DNA of 64,000 nucleotides from Alkalihalobacillus sp. FSL W8-0930 (GTDB lineage Bacteria > Bacillota > Bacilli > Bacillales > Bacillaceae_D): the NCBI GenBank assembly GCA_037965595.1, contig CP150183.1, positions 3,658,001 to 3,722,000 on the forward strand. Direction: 5' to 3'. A program made the translations under genes and the position numbers. Under the pieces are notes generated by a model. It did no database searches, had not been told where the DNA came from, and worked only from the letters and a program-made list of their open reading frames with translations. Each line of letters begins with the position of its first letter. Position 1 is the first letter of the stretch. Positions 43,271 through 52,731 of the stretch are shown one piece after another.

Positions 43271-44561
43271 CCTTAATCTCTTCATAGTTATGCTGTAAAA
43301 GTTGCTCAATATCGATCGGTAACCCGCTCTTCGTCGATTTCCAAACAGCCTCTCCAACGGCAATAGAATAAGCTCCTGCCTCGGATCCTGCTAAAATTTC
43401 ATATGGTCTTGTTGGGTCTGGCCCAAGGAAGATATCTTCTTGGATGAGTGGATCACCACCACCGTGTCCACCATCGTTCTTCACAACGTGAATGACTTCT
43501 TTTGATCCGAATAACGGGAAGAAATCTATTGTCTGTTCAGGTATTGGGAATGGTGTGCGGTCAGGAGAGTGGAATTCTGTTGTCTCCAGTCTACCTTTTG
43601 TTCCATTAATCGCTAGACGGTACCCTTCATATGGAAGAGAGAAGTTGATAGAGTAACTCAGTAACGCACCTTTGTCATAACGAACACTAGCTGTGTACGT
43701 ATCCTCAATCTCTATTTCATGATCATAGATACAAGCGTCAGGACGGTAATTCGTATACTCTTCCATCTTTTGATCACTATTCAAATGATCGTCCTCTGTC
43801 TTCCCAGTTCCTCGTCCAAACCAGCGAGTATAGTAAGGGCACACGTGTTGCTCCTTACAGGTACCACAGAAACGATTGTCAGTTGGGCTAGGGTTTAGGT
43901 CCCCGTCTTTTCCATAGTAGTGGAGGGCACCGTGAGCAAAGACCTGCTCTGGCTTCTGGTCAATCCACCAGTTTACTAAATCAAAATGGTGAGTTGATTT
44001 GTGAATAGATAGGCCACCAGAATATTCTCTCATACGATTCCAACGTTTAAAGTAACTTGATCCATGATACGTATCAATGTACCAGTTTAAATCAACGGAA
44101 GTAATGCGGCCCAGTTTTCCATCAGCAATTAACTCTCTAATTTTACGATGGTATGGACTGTAGCGATAGTTAAAGGCAACTGTTACTTTCCCTTTACTTT
44201 TACCTTCTGCTTCCATTACTCGTTTTGCATCTTTAACCGTTGTCACCATTGGTTTTTCAGTTATTACATCTAGATCATGTTCAAGGCCTTTTACGATATA
44301 GTCAACGTGTGAGTCGTCTCGACCTGTGACGATAATCGTATTGGCCCCTGTTGTTTTAATCATCTCATCAAAGTGCTCAAATTGAGTATAGAACGGGGTT
44401 CCGAGAAGCTCTGGAAACTTATTCATACAGATCTCTTCTCGTCTAGGATCAATATCCAGTAAGCCTACAATTTGATTCGTTTGCGAAAACTGATACATCA
44501 CAGGTTCCATAAACATTTTTAATGCACGATTACTAAGACCACATACTGCTATTTTCCTCAT
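43266..44561 (-). CDS. Gfo/Idh/MocA-family oxidoreductase
   Basis: A 431-residue NAD(P)-dependent sugar oxidoreductase. The N-terminal Rossmann fold is degenerate (AVCGLSNRALKMF). The family signature VITEKPMVTTVKDAKRVM contains the catalytic Lys. The C-terminal alpha/beta domain includes CGTCKEQHVCPYYTRW, a Cys cluster (Cys-x2-Cys-x4-Cys) unusual for the family. Last gene of the locus; its start overlaps the YesL-like gene by 4 bp. It probably oxidises or epimerises a sugar released by the GH43 enzyme. Confidence 0.85.
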   Translation of the reverse strand: MRKIAVCGLSNRALKMFMEPVMYQFSQTNQIVGLLDIDPRREEICMNKFPELLGTPFYTQFEHFDEMIKTTGANTIIVTGRDDSHVDYIVKGLEHDLDVITEKPMVTTVKDAKRVMEAEGKSKGKVTVAFNYRYSPYHRKIRELIADGKLGRITSVDLNWYIDTYHGSSYFKRWNRMREYSGGLSIHKSTHHFDLVNWWIDQKPEQVFAHGALHYYGKDGDLNPSPTDNRFCGTCKEQHVCPYYTRWFGRGTGKTEDDHLNSDQKMEEYTNYRPDACIYDHEIEIEDTYTASVRYDKGALLSYSINFSLPYEGYRLAINGTKGRLETTEFHSPDRTPFPIPEQTIDFFPLFGSKEVIHVVKNDGGHGGGDPLIQEDIFLGPDPTRPYEILAGSEAGAYSIAVGEAVWKSTKSGLPIDIEQLLQHNYEEIKG

Positions 44562-45196
44562 GTTTGTTGTACCTCCTGTGTCTGGGCTTTTCTTTCAAGA
44601 GAATGATGAACTAATTTGAAGACCCACATTAAGAATGTAGCGGGTACCGCTGCACCAAAGAATAAGATGAGACCTGGCACAGTCATGAACAGCATTTGCA
44701 ACGCATACAAGCCAACTAAAACTAAGATGAGATACGTTGGATGTCCAAAGGCTAAGGCCAAAGCCGTCTTAATTCGGTCTAATCCCACAACGTCAAAACT
44801 CACGTATGTCGGGAAAAGAAAAATAAGCATAATTGCAAACGCAACGCCAACAGCTATCATCGTGTATCGAATAACGACGTAGGTCCATTCCATTCCGGTG
44901 AATAAAGTAAGATTCCAATAAATCAAAAAGCCTACTAAAATTAGAGCGACACCTAGTCCATTTGAACGGAGGAACTCTTTTTTATAGTTAGCCCAAAATG
45001 TAGCAAACACCGGCTCATCCCAGTCCCCTTGCATCCATTTCTTACACACAGCAAACATAGCGATCGTCGCTGGCATGAAACCGAATACAACCAAACCTAC
45101 AATCGTAAACCCTAGCCATAAAGCGTTTACATAAGCAAGTTTATAAATTGCTGTGCTGATCCGATAGAAGCTTCCCCAAATACCTGGCATTTCCAT
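44558..45196 (-). CDS. DUF624 (YesL-like) membrane protein
   Basis: A 212-residue integral membrane protein with about five helices (LAYVNALWLGFTIVGLVVFG; YLILVLVGLYALQMLFM) and the family motif AVCKKWMQGDWDEPVF. DUF624 proteins occur with LplABC/YtcQ-type oligosaccharide transporters in Bacillus pectin and xylan loci; their role is unknown, perhaps as a transport accessory. Placed between a lipoprotein gene and the oxidoreductase. Confidence 0.85.
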   Translation of the reverse strand: MEMPGIWGSFYRISTAIYKLAYVNALWLGFTIVGLVVFGFMPATIAMFAVCKKWMQGDWDEPVFATFWANYKKEFLRSNGLGVALILVGFLIYWNLTLFTGMEWTYVVIRYTMIAVGVAFAIMLIFLFPTYVSFDVVGLDRIKTALALAFGHPTYLILVLVGLYALQMLFMTVPGLILFFGAAVPATFLMWVFKLVHHSLERKAQTQEVQQT

Positions 45197-45209
45197 GATC
45201 TCACCCCAT

Positions 45210-45716
45210 TTAGTTAGAAAATAATGCGTTTACTAATTCTGTTGCCTTTTCTGGTTCAGGACTATATACAGGTACTCCTACCAAATGGTCCTCTGTTAAT
45301 TCAATATCATGTAAATCCATTACGTTACTCTTATTCAAGTTTAGTGCCTTAATTTCCTCTTGATTTGCGTCATTCTTAACATATTGATTTAATGCAAGTT
45401 TCGTCTCGAATCCCTCAAGTGGTATTAGTGCTTCGTACTCCACCATATGCTCTGCTAGATTCCCTTCAACAATAAGCAGGCTAGATTGGTGACTAGCAAG
45501 CTCTGTTAAGAGTCTCTCTTCAACTTCTGGGAAAAAGGTGATCTCTGTATTTGAATCAAGCTCTAGTTCCGATTCAATCATTTCTTTTTGCTCATAGATT
45601 TCATCAGAGAACACAATGACTTTCATTTGTTCGTCATCTGAACTGCAAGCAGCCAGAAGGATACAGAGAAAACCAAACCCTATTAATGCAGTCCTCTTCT
45701 TATGATTTCGTTTCAT
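45210..45716 (-). CDS. Small lipoprotein of unknown function
   Basis: A 168-residue protein with basic N-terminus, hydrophobic stretch ALIGFGFLCILLAA and lipobox LAAC (Cys24), followed by an acidic domain (SDEIYEQKEMIESELELDSN). The start ATG follows GGGGGATACACG; the longer frame overlaps the GH43 end. It lies between GH43 and YesL genes, so it probably belongs to the same uptake system. I do not recognise the family; it resembles a reduced binding-protein lobe only in general terms. Confidence 0.7.
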   Translation of the reverse strand: MKRNHKKRTALIGFGFLCILLAACSSDDEQMKVIVFSDEIYEQKEMIESELELDSNTEITFFPEVEERLLTELASHQSSLLIVEGNLAEHMVEYEALIPLEGFETKLALNQYVKNDANQEEIKALNLNKSNVMDLHDIELTEDHLVGVPVYSPEPEKATELVNALFSN

Positions 45717-45745
45717 CGTGTATCCCCCTGTTCTACTAGTCTCAT

Positions 45746-47311
45746 TTACTCGTTTCCTTGGTAGTGAAACCAATCAAAGTCAGCAACATTATCACTTGAT
45801 CTACCTGCACTCGTAGCAAAAGGTCCCAGATAAGCTCCGGTAAATCCTCCTGCCTTATCCGTACTTAAAATCCGACCATCTTCACTTTCAGCAAGTACGT
45901 TCCATTGATCTGGTTTCTCCGCGTAATAGAAATGATACTCCTGTCCATCTGCCTCTACCTTTAAGTAGATGGTCTTATCTTTATATACGTTGCTTGCAAC
46001 TACATGCTCGTTTCCACTCTCTCGTCTAATCAATTGAACGACTTGCTCACCATCTGTAAGAGCCACTTCAAATCGGAATTGATAGTCATGATTTTGGATG
46101 AGTAACAATCCAGCCGTTTCATTCTCAGACTGAGGCGTGAAATCGAGTACAGTCGTTGCCGAAAAATGTTCATGTTGTTGACGACGCCCAATAAAACTAG
46201 GAGTGGCGTGTTCAACTGTCGACTCTGGACGCAGATTTAACCTTAAGAAACCTGGTCTATCCGTCAGGGAATAACTTGTTTCATCCGGTGTTCGCAAGAA
46301 ATTCCACCGTAAGTCGAGTACCTCACTTTCAAATGAATCAAAGGTTGGCACGCTCGGCCATTTATGTTCTGGTAGATTTGGCTTTGTCATCTCGAATTCA
46401 ATTTTGCCTGTATCCGGACACATGACCGGCCAATCATCTTCCCACGTCATCGGAGCAAGAAATGTCTCTCTTCCAAGGTTACGGTAGTGTCCACCATAAG
46501 GCCTTGAAGCTAAGCAAACCAACCACCACTCTCCGTTTTGCGTTTCGATGATGTCTGCATGACCAACGTTTACGATCTTAGAGTCTCTACCTAAATGTCT
46601 GTGTGTCAGAATTGGGTTCCGCTTCGACGATTCGTATGGACCGGTAACGGATTTACTTCGTGCCACAGTCACTGCATGCGTGTAACCAGTGCCACCTTCT
46701 GCAATAATCAAGTAGTAGTATCCATCTTTTTTATAAAGATGAGGTGCTTCCTGTGCATGAGCATTTTTTAATGCTCCATCCCAGATACTGATTGGTTCCC
46801 CAATAAGTTTCCCAGCGTTAATATCCAGCTCCTGCAACCAAATCTCTTCATGCTTGTGATGTGTTTGACCAGTCGGTGGTACACGATTTCCGGTGTAATA
46901 CACCCGTCCATCGTCATCAAAGAGTAACGATGGATCAATACCTGGTGCTCCTTCAAGCCATACAGGATCTGACCAAGGTCCAGCTGGATCGTTTGCTGTC
47001 ACATAGAAGTTTCTTCTCTCTCCTTGTCTGCTCACAACAAACGTAGTAATCATGTAAAAGATTCCTTCATGATAACGAATGGTGGGTGCCCAAATTCCGG
47101 CGGATGGCTCTGTCCCACCCAGCTCTAGCTGAGAAGGACGATCCAACACATGCCCGATTTGCTTCCAGTTCACTAAATCTCGACTGTGAAAGATGGGTAC
47201 ACCCGGGAAATATTCAAAGGTTGATGTAACTAAGTAATAATCTTCTCCCACTCGACAAATGGAAGGGTCCGGGTAAAACCCGGGTATAATCGGATTTTTA
47301 AACGTATTCAC
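45746..47311 (-). CDS. Beta-xylosidase/arabinofuranosidase, GH43 (XynB-like)
   Basis: A 521-residue intracellular GH43 enzyme with five-blade propeller about 1-310 and C-terminal beta-sandwich about 325-520, the subfamily 11 layout. The catalytic base Asp15 is in FYPDPSICRVG, the pKa-modulating Asp in PGIDPSLLFDDDG, and the acid Glu in QEAPHLYKKDG. It removes xylose (and often arabinose) from imported oligosaccharides. No signal peptide. It sits directly after the two permease genes, linking the transporter to xylo-oligosaccharides. Confidence 0.9.
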   Translation of the reverse strand: MNTFKNPIIPGFYPDPSICRVGEDYYLVTSTFEYFPGVPIFHSRDLVNWKQIGHVLDRPSQLELGGTEPSAGIWAPTIRYHEGIFYMITTFVVSRQGERRNFYVTANDPAGPWSDPVWLEGAPGIDPSLLFDDDGRVYYTGNRVPPTGQTHHKHEEIWLQELDINAGKLIGEPISIWDGALKNAHAQEAPHLYKKDGYYYLIIAEGGTGYTHAVTVARSKSVTGPYESSKRNPILTHRHLGRDSKIVNVGHADIIETQNGEWWLVCLASRPYGGHYRNLGRETFLAPMTWEDDWPVMCPDTGKIEFEMTKPNLPEHKWPSVPTFDSFESEVLDLRWNFLRTPDETSYSLTDRPGFLRLNLRPESTVEHATPSFIGRRQQHEHFSATTVLDFTPQSENETAGLLLIQNHDYQFRFEVALTDGEQVVQLIRRESGNEHVVASNVYKDKTIYLKVEADGQEYHFYYAEKPDQWNVLAESEDGRILSTDKAGGFTGAYLGPFATSAGRSSDNVADFDWFHYQGNE

Positions 47312-47323
47312 AATTGCCTCCTA

Positions 47324-48199
47324 TTAACCTTTCATTGAACCAATTAGTGCACCCTTTGCAAAATACTTTTGTAGGAATGGATACACCATTAGTACAGGAA
47401 TTGTTGCCACAACGATAACAGCCATCTTCACTGCAATCTCTGGTGGTGGCACATCTGTATATTCGGATCCATCGTAACTTAATCCAGATGCTAGAACGAC
47501 CACTTGTCTAAGTAGTACCTGAACCGGCCATTTTGAAGCATCATTTAGATAAAGAATGGCGTGCATGTAAGTGTTCCAGTACGTTACCGCATAGAACAAT
47601 GAAATCGTTGCAATCGCTGGCATCGAACATGGAAGTACGATTCGGAATAACACACCAAAATCATTACATCCATCGATTTTGGCTGACTCTTCTAAACCAG
47701 CTGGAAGGTTCATAAAGAAACTTCTTAGGATAATCATGTTAAAGGCATTTATTGATACCGGTATAACGAGTGCAAGCAAGCTGTTCATTAATCCAGTCTG
47801 TTGAACAACAAGGAACGTAGGAATCATTCCCCCGTTAAAAAGCATAGTGAAGATGATAAAAAACATAATGAAACGTCTACCAACTAAGTCTCTTCTTGAT
47901 AATCCATAAGCTGTTAGAACGGAAAGGAACATACTCCAAGCCGTTCCACCAAGTGTGACACCAATTGAGACTAGCATAGCAGTCATGATGGTATCTGTTG
48001 AGAAAATGTATCGATATGCATCTAAGCTAAATGTTGTTGGAAAGATTAAGAAGCTTCTTGAAGCAATTTCAGCACTCGTCGCGAAGGAGCTACCAATAAC
48101 GTGTACAAAAGGAAGTACACACAAAAGTGCTATTACGCCGAGAATGAAGGCATTTGCGCCTGAAAACAATCGGTTTGAAATACTTTTTTCGCCTACCAT
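47324..48199 (-). CDS. ABC permease, LplC/YtcP type
   Basis: A 291-residue permease with six helices and EAA loop LPAGLEESAKIDGCNDFGVL. The closing KYFAKGALIGSMKG is the hallmark of the LplC/YtcP carbohydrate group. It pairs with the LplB-type permease 14 bp upstream. Helices begin at AFILGVIALLCVLPFVHVIG. No ATPase gene in the locus; MsmX is the usual partner. Confidence 0.9.
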   Translation of the reverse strand: MVGEKSISNRLFSGANAFILGVIALLCVLPFVHVIGSSFATSAEIASRSFLIFPTTFSLDAYRYIFSTDTIMTAMLVSIGVTLGGTAWSMFLSVLTAYGLSRRDLVGRRFIMFFIIFTMLFNGGMIPTFLVVQQTGLMNSLLALVIPVSINAFNMIILRSFFMNLPAGLEESAKIDGCNDFGVLFRIVLPCSMPAIATISLFYAVTYWNTYMHAILYLNDASKWPVQVLLRQVVVLASGLSYDGSEYTDVPPPEIAVKMAVIVVATIPVLMVYPFLQKYFAKGALIGSMKG

Positions 48200-48213
48200 A
48201 TGTGCACTCCTTT

Positions 48214-49176
48214 CTAATAAACGCCCTCTTCGCCGTATTTTTTGGCCAGTTTATTGGCACCAATAACAAGGATCAGGCCGACTATTCCTTTAAAGAAACC
48301 TACTGCTGTACTGTAACTAAATTGTCCTTGCTGGAGACCTGCGGTAAAGACGTACGTATCAAAGATCTCGGCTACGGCTCGGTTAGAAGAGTTTAAGAGT
48401 AGATACACATGCTCAAAACCTAACTCGAGTACATCACCAATTTTAAGAATTAATAAAATGATGATTACACTTCTGATAGACGGAAGAGTAATATGCCAAA
48501 TCTGTCTTAAACGACTTGCTCCATCGATCTTTGCCGCTTCATAAAGCTGTGGATCAACCCCAGCAATGGCAGCTAAGAAGATAATCGTTCCCCAACCTGA
48601 CTCACGCCAGATAATCTGTAGGATATACATTGGTCTGAACCACTCTTCACTTAAAAGGAAGTTAATTGGCCCAAAGCCCATTGCTCGTAACAAACTGTTA
48701 ATGATCCCACCGTCTAACGTGAGCATCACATAACTGATTGAAACGATTACTACCCAAGACATAAAGTGTGGAATGTAGATAAGCGTCTGGATACTCTTTT
48801 TGTAAAACTGATGTCTTATTTCATTTAACATAAGAGCTAAAATAATCGGTATTGGAAACGCTATGACTAACTGAAGAATAAACAAAACAATTGTATTCTT
48901 AAAGATCATCCAGAAATCAGGGTCTTGGAATAACCGTTCAAAGTGAGCGAAACCCACCCATGGACTTCCAGTAATTCCGAGATAAGGCTTGTAATCTTGA
49001 AAGGCAATAATCAATCCGTACATTGGGAAGTACTTATAAATCAGAAAGTACAAAATACCTGGAGCAATCATTAAGTATATAAGCTTATTTTTCTTTAATT
49101 TATTAACCCGTTCCTTACGCCTTGCTGCTTTGAGGTTTATTTTCTGATTAGGTTCTAAAGAAACTTGATTAGCCAT
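48214..49176 (-). CDS. ABC permease, LplB/YteP type
   Basis: A 320-residue permease. The basic N-terminus (AARRKERVNKLKKNKLIYLM) leads into six helices. The EAA loop is VDPQLYEAAKIDGASRLRQI. LplB-type motifs GLIIAFQDYKPYLGITGSPW and IGGANKL-like end are present. It forms the channel with the LplC-type protein. A small GGAGCAG hairpin separates it from the upstream binding-protein gene. Confidence 0.9.
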   Translation of the reverse strand: MANQVSLEPNQKINLKAARRKERVNKLKKNKLIYLMIAPGILYFLIYKYFPMYGLIIAFQDYKPYLGITGSPWVGFAHFERLFQDPDFWMIFKNTIVLFILQLVIAFPIPIILALMLNEIRHQFYKKSIQTLIYIPHFMSWVVIVSISYVMLTLDGGIINSLLRAMGFGPINFLLSEEWFRPMYILQIIWRESGWGTIIFLAAIAGVDPQLYEAAKIDGASRLRQIWHITLPSIRSVIIILLILKIGDVLELGFEHVYLLLNSSNRAVAEIFDTYVFTAGLQQGQFSYSTAVGFFKGIVGLILVIGANKLAKKYGEEGVY

Positions 49177-49197
49177 ACTACACCCCTTTCATTGAGA

Positions 49198-49215
49198 GGA
49201 GCAGTTTCCTGCTCC
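49198..49215 (-). other. Intercistronic hairpin after binding protein 1
   Basis: GGAGCAG-GAAA-CTGCTCC on the minus strand: a 7-bp stem with a GNRA-type tetraloop and no T-run. Such stems stabilise the binding-protein mRNA and lower permease expression. Confidence 0.6.
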
Positions 49216-49225
49216 TTGATTGTGA

Positions 49226-50725
49226 TTAGTTCAACTCGTTATAAGACTCTGTGTACTCGTCCATGATTGTTTGTCCGCCTTGATTTTTCCAGTTGTCGAT
49301 CGCTTTATTAAATCCATCTTCGTCAAGTTGTCCAAGAATGTACTGGTATGTTGCATCTTGAATAATTCCTTGAAGTCTTTCACCATTTTGAATGTATTCA
49401 TCTGAATGTAAACCAATCGAAGCGTCTTGAATTAAATACTGCTCATTATCTTTTTCAAGCTCCGTTGCTTTTGTTTTAGGTGGATAATCAGAATATCCTT
49501 CATAACGGCCACTCGTTTCAGCCTCACCAATTTCAATAGATAGATATGGTTTGACTTCACGGTCAGCTGCTTGCTGGTTCTCAGCAATTGTCTTAGCTAG
49601 TCCATCTTCTACTGTGTAATGCTCATCTTCTACTCCCCAAACAAGTGTGTTCATCGTGTCTGTATCCATCAACTTATCAAAGAAATCAAGGATTTTCTTA
49701 AGCTCATCCTCCGTTTCAACAGCTGATTTAGGAAACATCATTAAGCTTCCATAACCAGGGATCGACCAAATGCCGTATTCTCCATCTGGACCTTCAACAT
49801 AGTTGTGTACATCTAATTCAACATCAGGATTTAATGCGACCGCATCACGGTAAATGGTTTCAACATCTCCCATTGAACCAATGTAAATGCCGGCTTTTCC
49901 TGTTTTAAACATATCTTGCTGGTCTGTTTTACTTGTTACCGGGAAGTCTTGATTCATGTATCCGTTTTCATGAATATCTTTAATATAATTTAACGTATCC
50001 ATATACTCATCAAACATAAATTCTGGAGTAATTACGCCATCTTTAATTCCCCAGTCGTTTGGAGTACCATGCCATGATGCAACTGCCTTAAAAGCACCGT
50101 ACTGCATGTCATTACGGTCTGTAATCCCGAAAGTATCATCTCTACCGTTTCCATCAGGATCGTCCTCTGTAAAGGCACGAGCCATTTCATATACTTCATC
50201 AATATTTGTTGGGGCTTCAAGTCCTAAGTTATCTGCCCAATCCTTACGGTAGATAATACCTGATCTAGATAACGGTCTTCCTTGATAGATAGAATAAATC
50301 TTTCCATCAATTTTAGAGTTTTCTAAAATTTCCGGCTTCAACTTACTCAAATTTTCGTACTCATCTAGATAAGGTCCTACTTCCCAGAATTGATCATCTT
50401 GAATGGCGCCGATAAATAGATCCGGATTTTGAATTGAAACAACCTGTGGAAGTGTACCTGTTGCGAATGCAGCATTTAACCGCTCATCATAGTTATCACC
50501 CGGTACCCACTGAATATCAAGTGTTGCACCTGTTTCTTCTTCAATCATATTTTGGATTTTTTTATCCGGAACTTCAGGAGTATGCAAGGTAGCCATCATT
50601 GTGATGGGACCGTCACTTGCTCCCCCGCCTTCAGATGAAGCGCTTTCATTTTGATTACAGGCAGCTAGTCCTACAAGCCCTACACATACACCTGCATATA
50701 GAACAACTTTCTTAGATCTTTTCAA
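49226..50725 (-). CDS. LplA-like oligosaccharide-binding lipoprotein, copy 1
   Basis: A 499-residue extracellular solute-binding lipoprotein. The signal peptide ends VGLAACNQNESAS, with the lipidated Cys in LAAC. Mature protein motifs are LDIQWVPGDNYDERLNAAFA, YRKDWADNLGLEAP and FTEDDPDGNGRDDTFG, typical of YtcQ/LplA proteins. The start is TTG after GAGGAATTACA. It lies directly before the two permeases and is the one most likely to serve them. Three very similar genes lie upstream (copies 2-4). Confidence 0.9.
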   Translation of the reverse strand: MKRSKKVVLYAGVCVGLVGLAACNQNESASSEGGGASDGPITMMATLHTPEVPDKKIQNMIEEETGATLDIQWVPGDNYDERLNAAFATGTLPQVVSIQNPDLFIGAIQDDQFWEVGPYLDEYENLSKLKPEILENSKIDGKIYSIYQGRPLSRSGIIYRKDWADNLGLEAPTNIDEVYEMARAFTEDDPDGNGRDDTFGITDRNDMQYGAFKAVASWHGTPNDWGIKDGVITPEFMFDEYMDTLNYIKDIHENGYMNQDFPVTSKTDQQDMFKTGKAGIYIGSMGDVETIYRDAVALNPDVELDVHNYVEGPDGEYGIWSIPGYGSLMMFPKSAVETEDELKKILDFFDKLMDTDTMNTLVWGVEDEHYTVEDGLAKTIAENQQAADREVKPYLSIEIGEAETSGRYEGYSDYPPKTKATELEKDNEQYLIQDASIGLHSDEYIQNGERLQGIIQDATYQYILGQLDEDGFNKAIDNWKNQGGQTIMDEYTESYNELN

Positions 50726-50959
50726 TGTAATTCCTCACTTTCTTTCGTGGATTTCTCGTTTGTCTTTTGAAGCTTAGACTTAGTGTACCGATCAATGAAC
50801 GTATTGAGAATAATCATTGCGTTGGTTGGTACACCCTAATACGGATAAGGGTTTGAAGTGACATATGGTCTAATGATTACTTGCGTTACTTTACAAGTTA
50901 TAGGTAAATCCGGCTTCATTCACGATAAGATTTCTAAGAAGGAACTAGTTAAAAATTAG

Positions 50960-51125
50960 TAAAGAGGCATTAACATACCATTGATGTGAATAACAAAAAA
51001 TGAACACAGCACAACACCCGCTGCAGGAGCATCCTTCCGCTTGTTCAAATTAAAATGGCGAATGATTCTGCAATCGAATCATTCACCATTTTCGTATTGA
51101 TTTTAGTTATGTCCCAGGCTCTTTC
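50960..51125. repeat. MITE-like repeat, copy G (internally deleted)
   Basis: A short copy between binding-protein genes 1 and 2. Left end AAAGAGGCATTAACATACC, right end TTTTAGTTATGTCCCAGGCT. It retains CCGCTGCAGGAG and the hairpin GGCGAATGATTCTGCAATCG..ATCATTCACC, but the GTCTTCACC core is missing. Nothing else is seen in 50726-50959. Its hairpin may partly terminate transcripts from copies 2-4. Confidence 0.7.
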
Positions 51126-51138
51126 GTCTAAGATTGTT

Positions 51139-52641
51139 TTATTGTCTCTGCTTATAATGTTCCGTGAACTCATCCATAATTTTTTGTCCACCTTGGTTCT
51201 TCCAATTTTCTACTGCCTTATTAAATCCTTCTTCATCAATTTGTCCAAGTACATATTTGTACGTTGCATCGTTGATGATTTCTTGGAGTCTTTCATTGTT
51301 ATGAATGTATTCTTCAGAATGTAGACCAATCGATAAGTCTGGGATCAAATAATTTTCATTATCCTTTTCAAGCTCTGTTGCTTTCATCTTAGGCTCATAT
51401 TCAGAATAACCTTCATAGCGACCAGAGGACTCTGCTTCTCCAATTTCAAGTGATAGAAATGGTCTTACTTCACGATCAACTGCTTGTTGATTTTCAGTCA
51501 TTGTTTTTGCCAACCCATCTTCTACTGTGTAATGCTCACCTTCGATTCCCCACACTAACAAATTCATTGTTTCGGTCTCCATTAACTTGTCATAGAATCC
51601 TAGAATTTTCTTAAGATCCTCTTCCGTTTTTACGGAGTCTTTAGGAAACATGAGTAAACTTCCGTATCCAGGAATGGACCAAATTTTATACTCACCATCA
51701 GGACCTTCAACATAGTTATGAACGTCAAACTCAGCGTCAGGGTTTAAAGCCGTTGCATCTCGGTAAATTCCTTCTACGTCACCCATTGAACCAATATATA
51801 GTCCAGCTTTTCCTGTTTTAAACATATTGACCTGATCTGTTTTACTTGTAACAGGGAAATCCTGATTCATATATCCATTCTCATGAATCCCTTTAATGTA
51901 GTTGAGTGTATCCATGTATTCATCGAACATAAATTCTGGCGTGATGACTCCGTCTTTTTCACCCCAGCCATTAGGTGTACCATGCCAGGAAGAAATTGTT
52001 TTAAAAGCTCCATAATACATTTCACCGCGGTCAACTAAGCCAATTGTATCGTCTTGCCCATTTCCATCCGGATCATCCTCTGTGAATGCACGGGCCATCT
52101 CGAATACCTCGTCAACGTTTGTTGGCGCTTCAAGTCCCAGCTTATCCGCCCAGTCTTTTCTGTAAATAATGCCTGATCTTGATAGTGGCCTTCCAAGATA
52201 TAGAGAGTAAAGCTTGTCGTCAACTTTTGAATTATCTAAAATGTCTGGGTTAAGCTTACTCAGATGCTCAAATTCATCTAGGTAGGGGCCGATCTCCCAG
52301 AACTGTCCATCCATGATGGCTTCTCTGAATAAATCAGGATTTGAGACCGTTACAACTTGCGGAAGAGTGCCCGTTGCAAAAGCCGTATTAAGTCGTTCGG
52401 TATAATTGTCACTTGGAACCCATTGAATATCGAGTTTAGAATCTGTTTTTTCCTCCAGTAACTCCCGAAGTTTATTATCAGGTACTTCTGGTGTATGCAA
52501 TACTGCCATAATTGAGATGGGATCATTACTTGCCTTTCCCTCTTCATTATTCGAAGCGCTTTCATTTTCGTTGCATGCTGATAATCCTAATAATCCGATA
52601 CAAATACCCAAAAATAGAGCTACCTTTTTTATGTTTTTCAA
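51139..52641 (-). CDS. LplA-like oligosaccharide-binding lipoprotein, copy 2
   Basis: A 500-residue lipoprotein closely similar to copy 1 along its whole length (signal peptide ending LGLSACNENESAS; FTEDDPDGNGQDDTIG; GKAGLYIGSMGDVEGIYRD). The start is TTG at 52641 after GGGGGAGTACTT; the longer frame to 52713 covers an intergenic hairpin and has no signal peptide at its start. It is separated from copy 1 by repeat copy G. Differences are scattered, so the duplication is not recent. Confidence 0.87.
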   Translation of the reverse strand: MKNIKKVALFLGICIGLLGLSACNENESASNNEEGKASNDPISIMAVLHTPEVPDNKLRELLEEKTDSKLDIQWVPSDNYTERLNTAFATGTLPQVVTVSNPDLFREAIMDGQFWEIGPYLDEFEHLSKLNPDILDNSKVDDKLYSLYLGRPLSRSGIIYRKDWADKLGLEAPTNVDEVFEMARAFTEDDPDGNGQDDTIGLVDRGEMYYGAFKTISSWHGTPNGWGEKDGVITPEFMFDEYMDTLNYIKGIHENGYMNQDFPVTSKTDQVNMFKTGKAGLYIGSMGDVEGIYRDATALNPDAEFDVHNYVEGPDGEYKIWSIPGYGSLLMFPKDSVKTEEDLKKILGFYDKLMETETMNLLVWGIEGEHYTVEDGLAKTMTENQQAVDREVRPFLSLEIGEAESSGRYEGYSEYEPKMKATELEKDNENYLIPDLSIGLHSEEYIHNNERLQEIINDATYKYVLGQIDEEGFNKAVENWKNQGGQKIMDEFTEHYKQRQ

Positions 52642-52687
52642 AAGTACTCCCCCGCCCAATTTTAATTTGTACTGCGAATTTAAAACG

Positions 52688-52716
52688 ATAGTGCTCTCCA
52701 TAAGAGAAAGCACTAT
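52688..52716 (-). terminator. Hairpin between binding-protein copies 3 and 2
   Basis: ATAGTGCTCTC and GAGAAAGCACTAT pair across a short loop. On the minus strand CGTTTTAAATT follows. A weak terminator or mRNA-stabilising stem. Confidence 0.55.
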
Positions 52717-52731
52717 AGGTACTATATTCGA

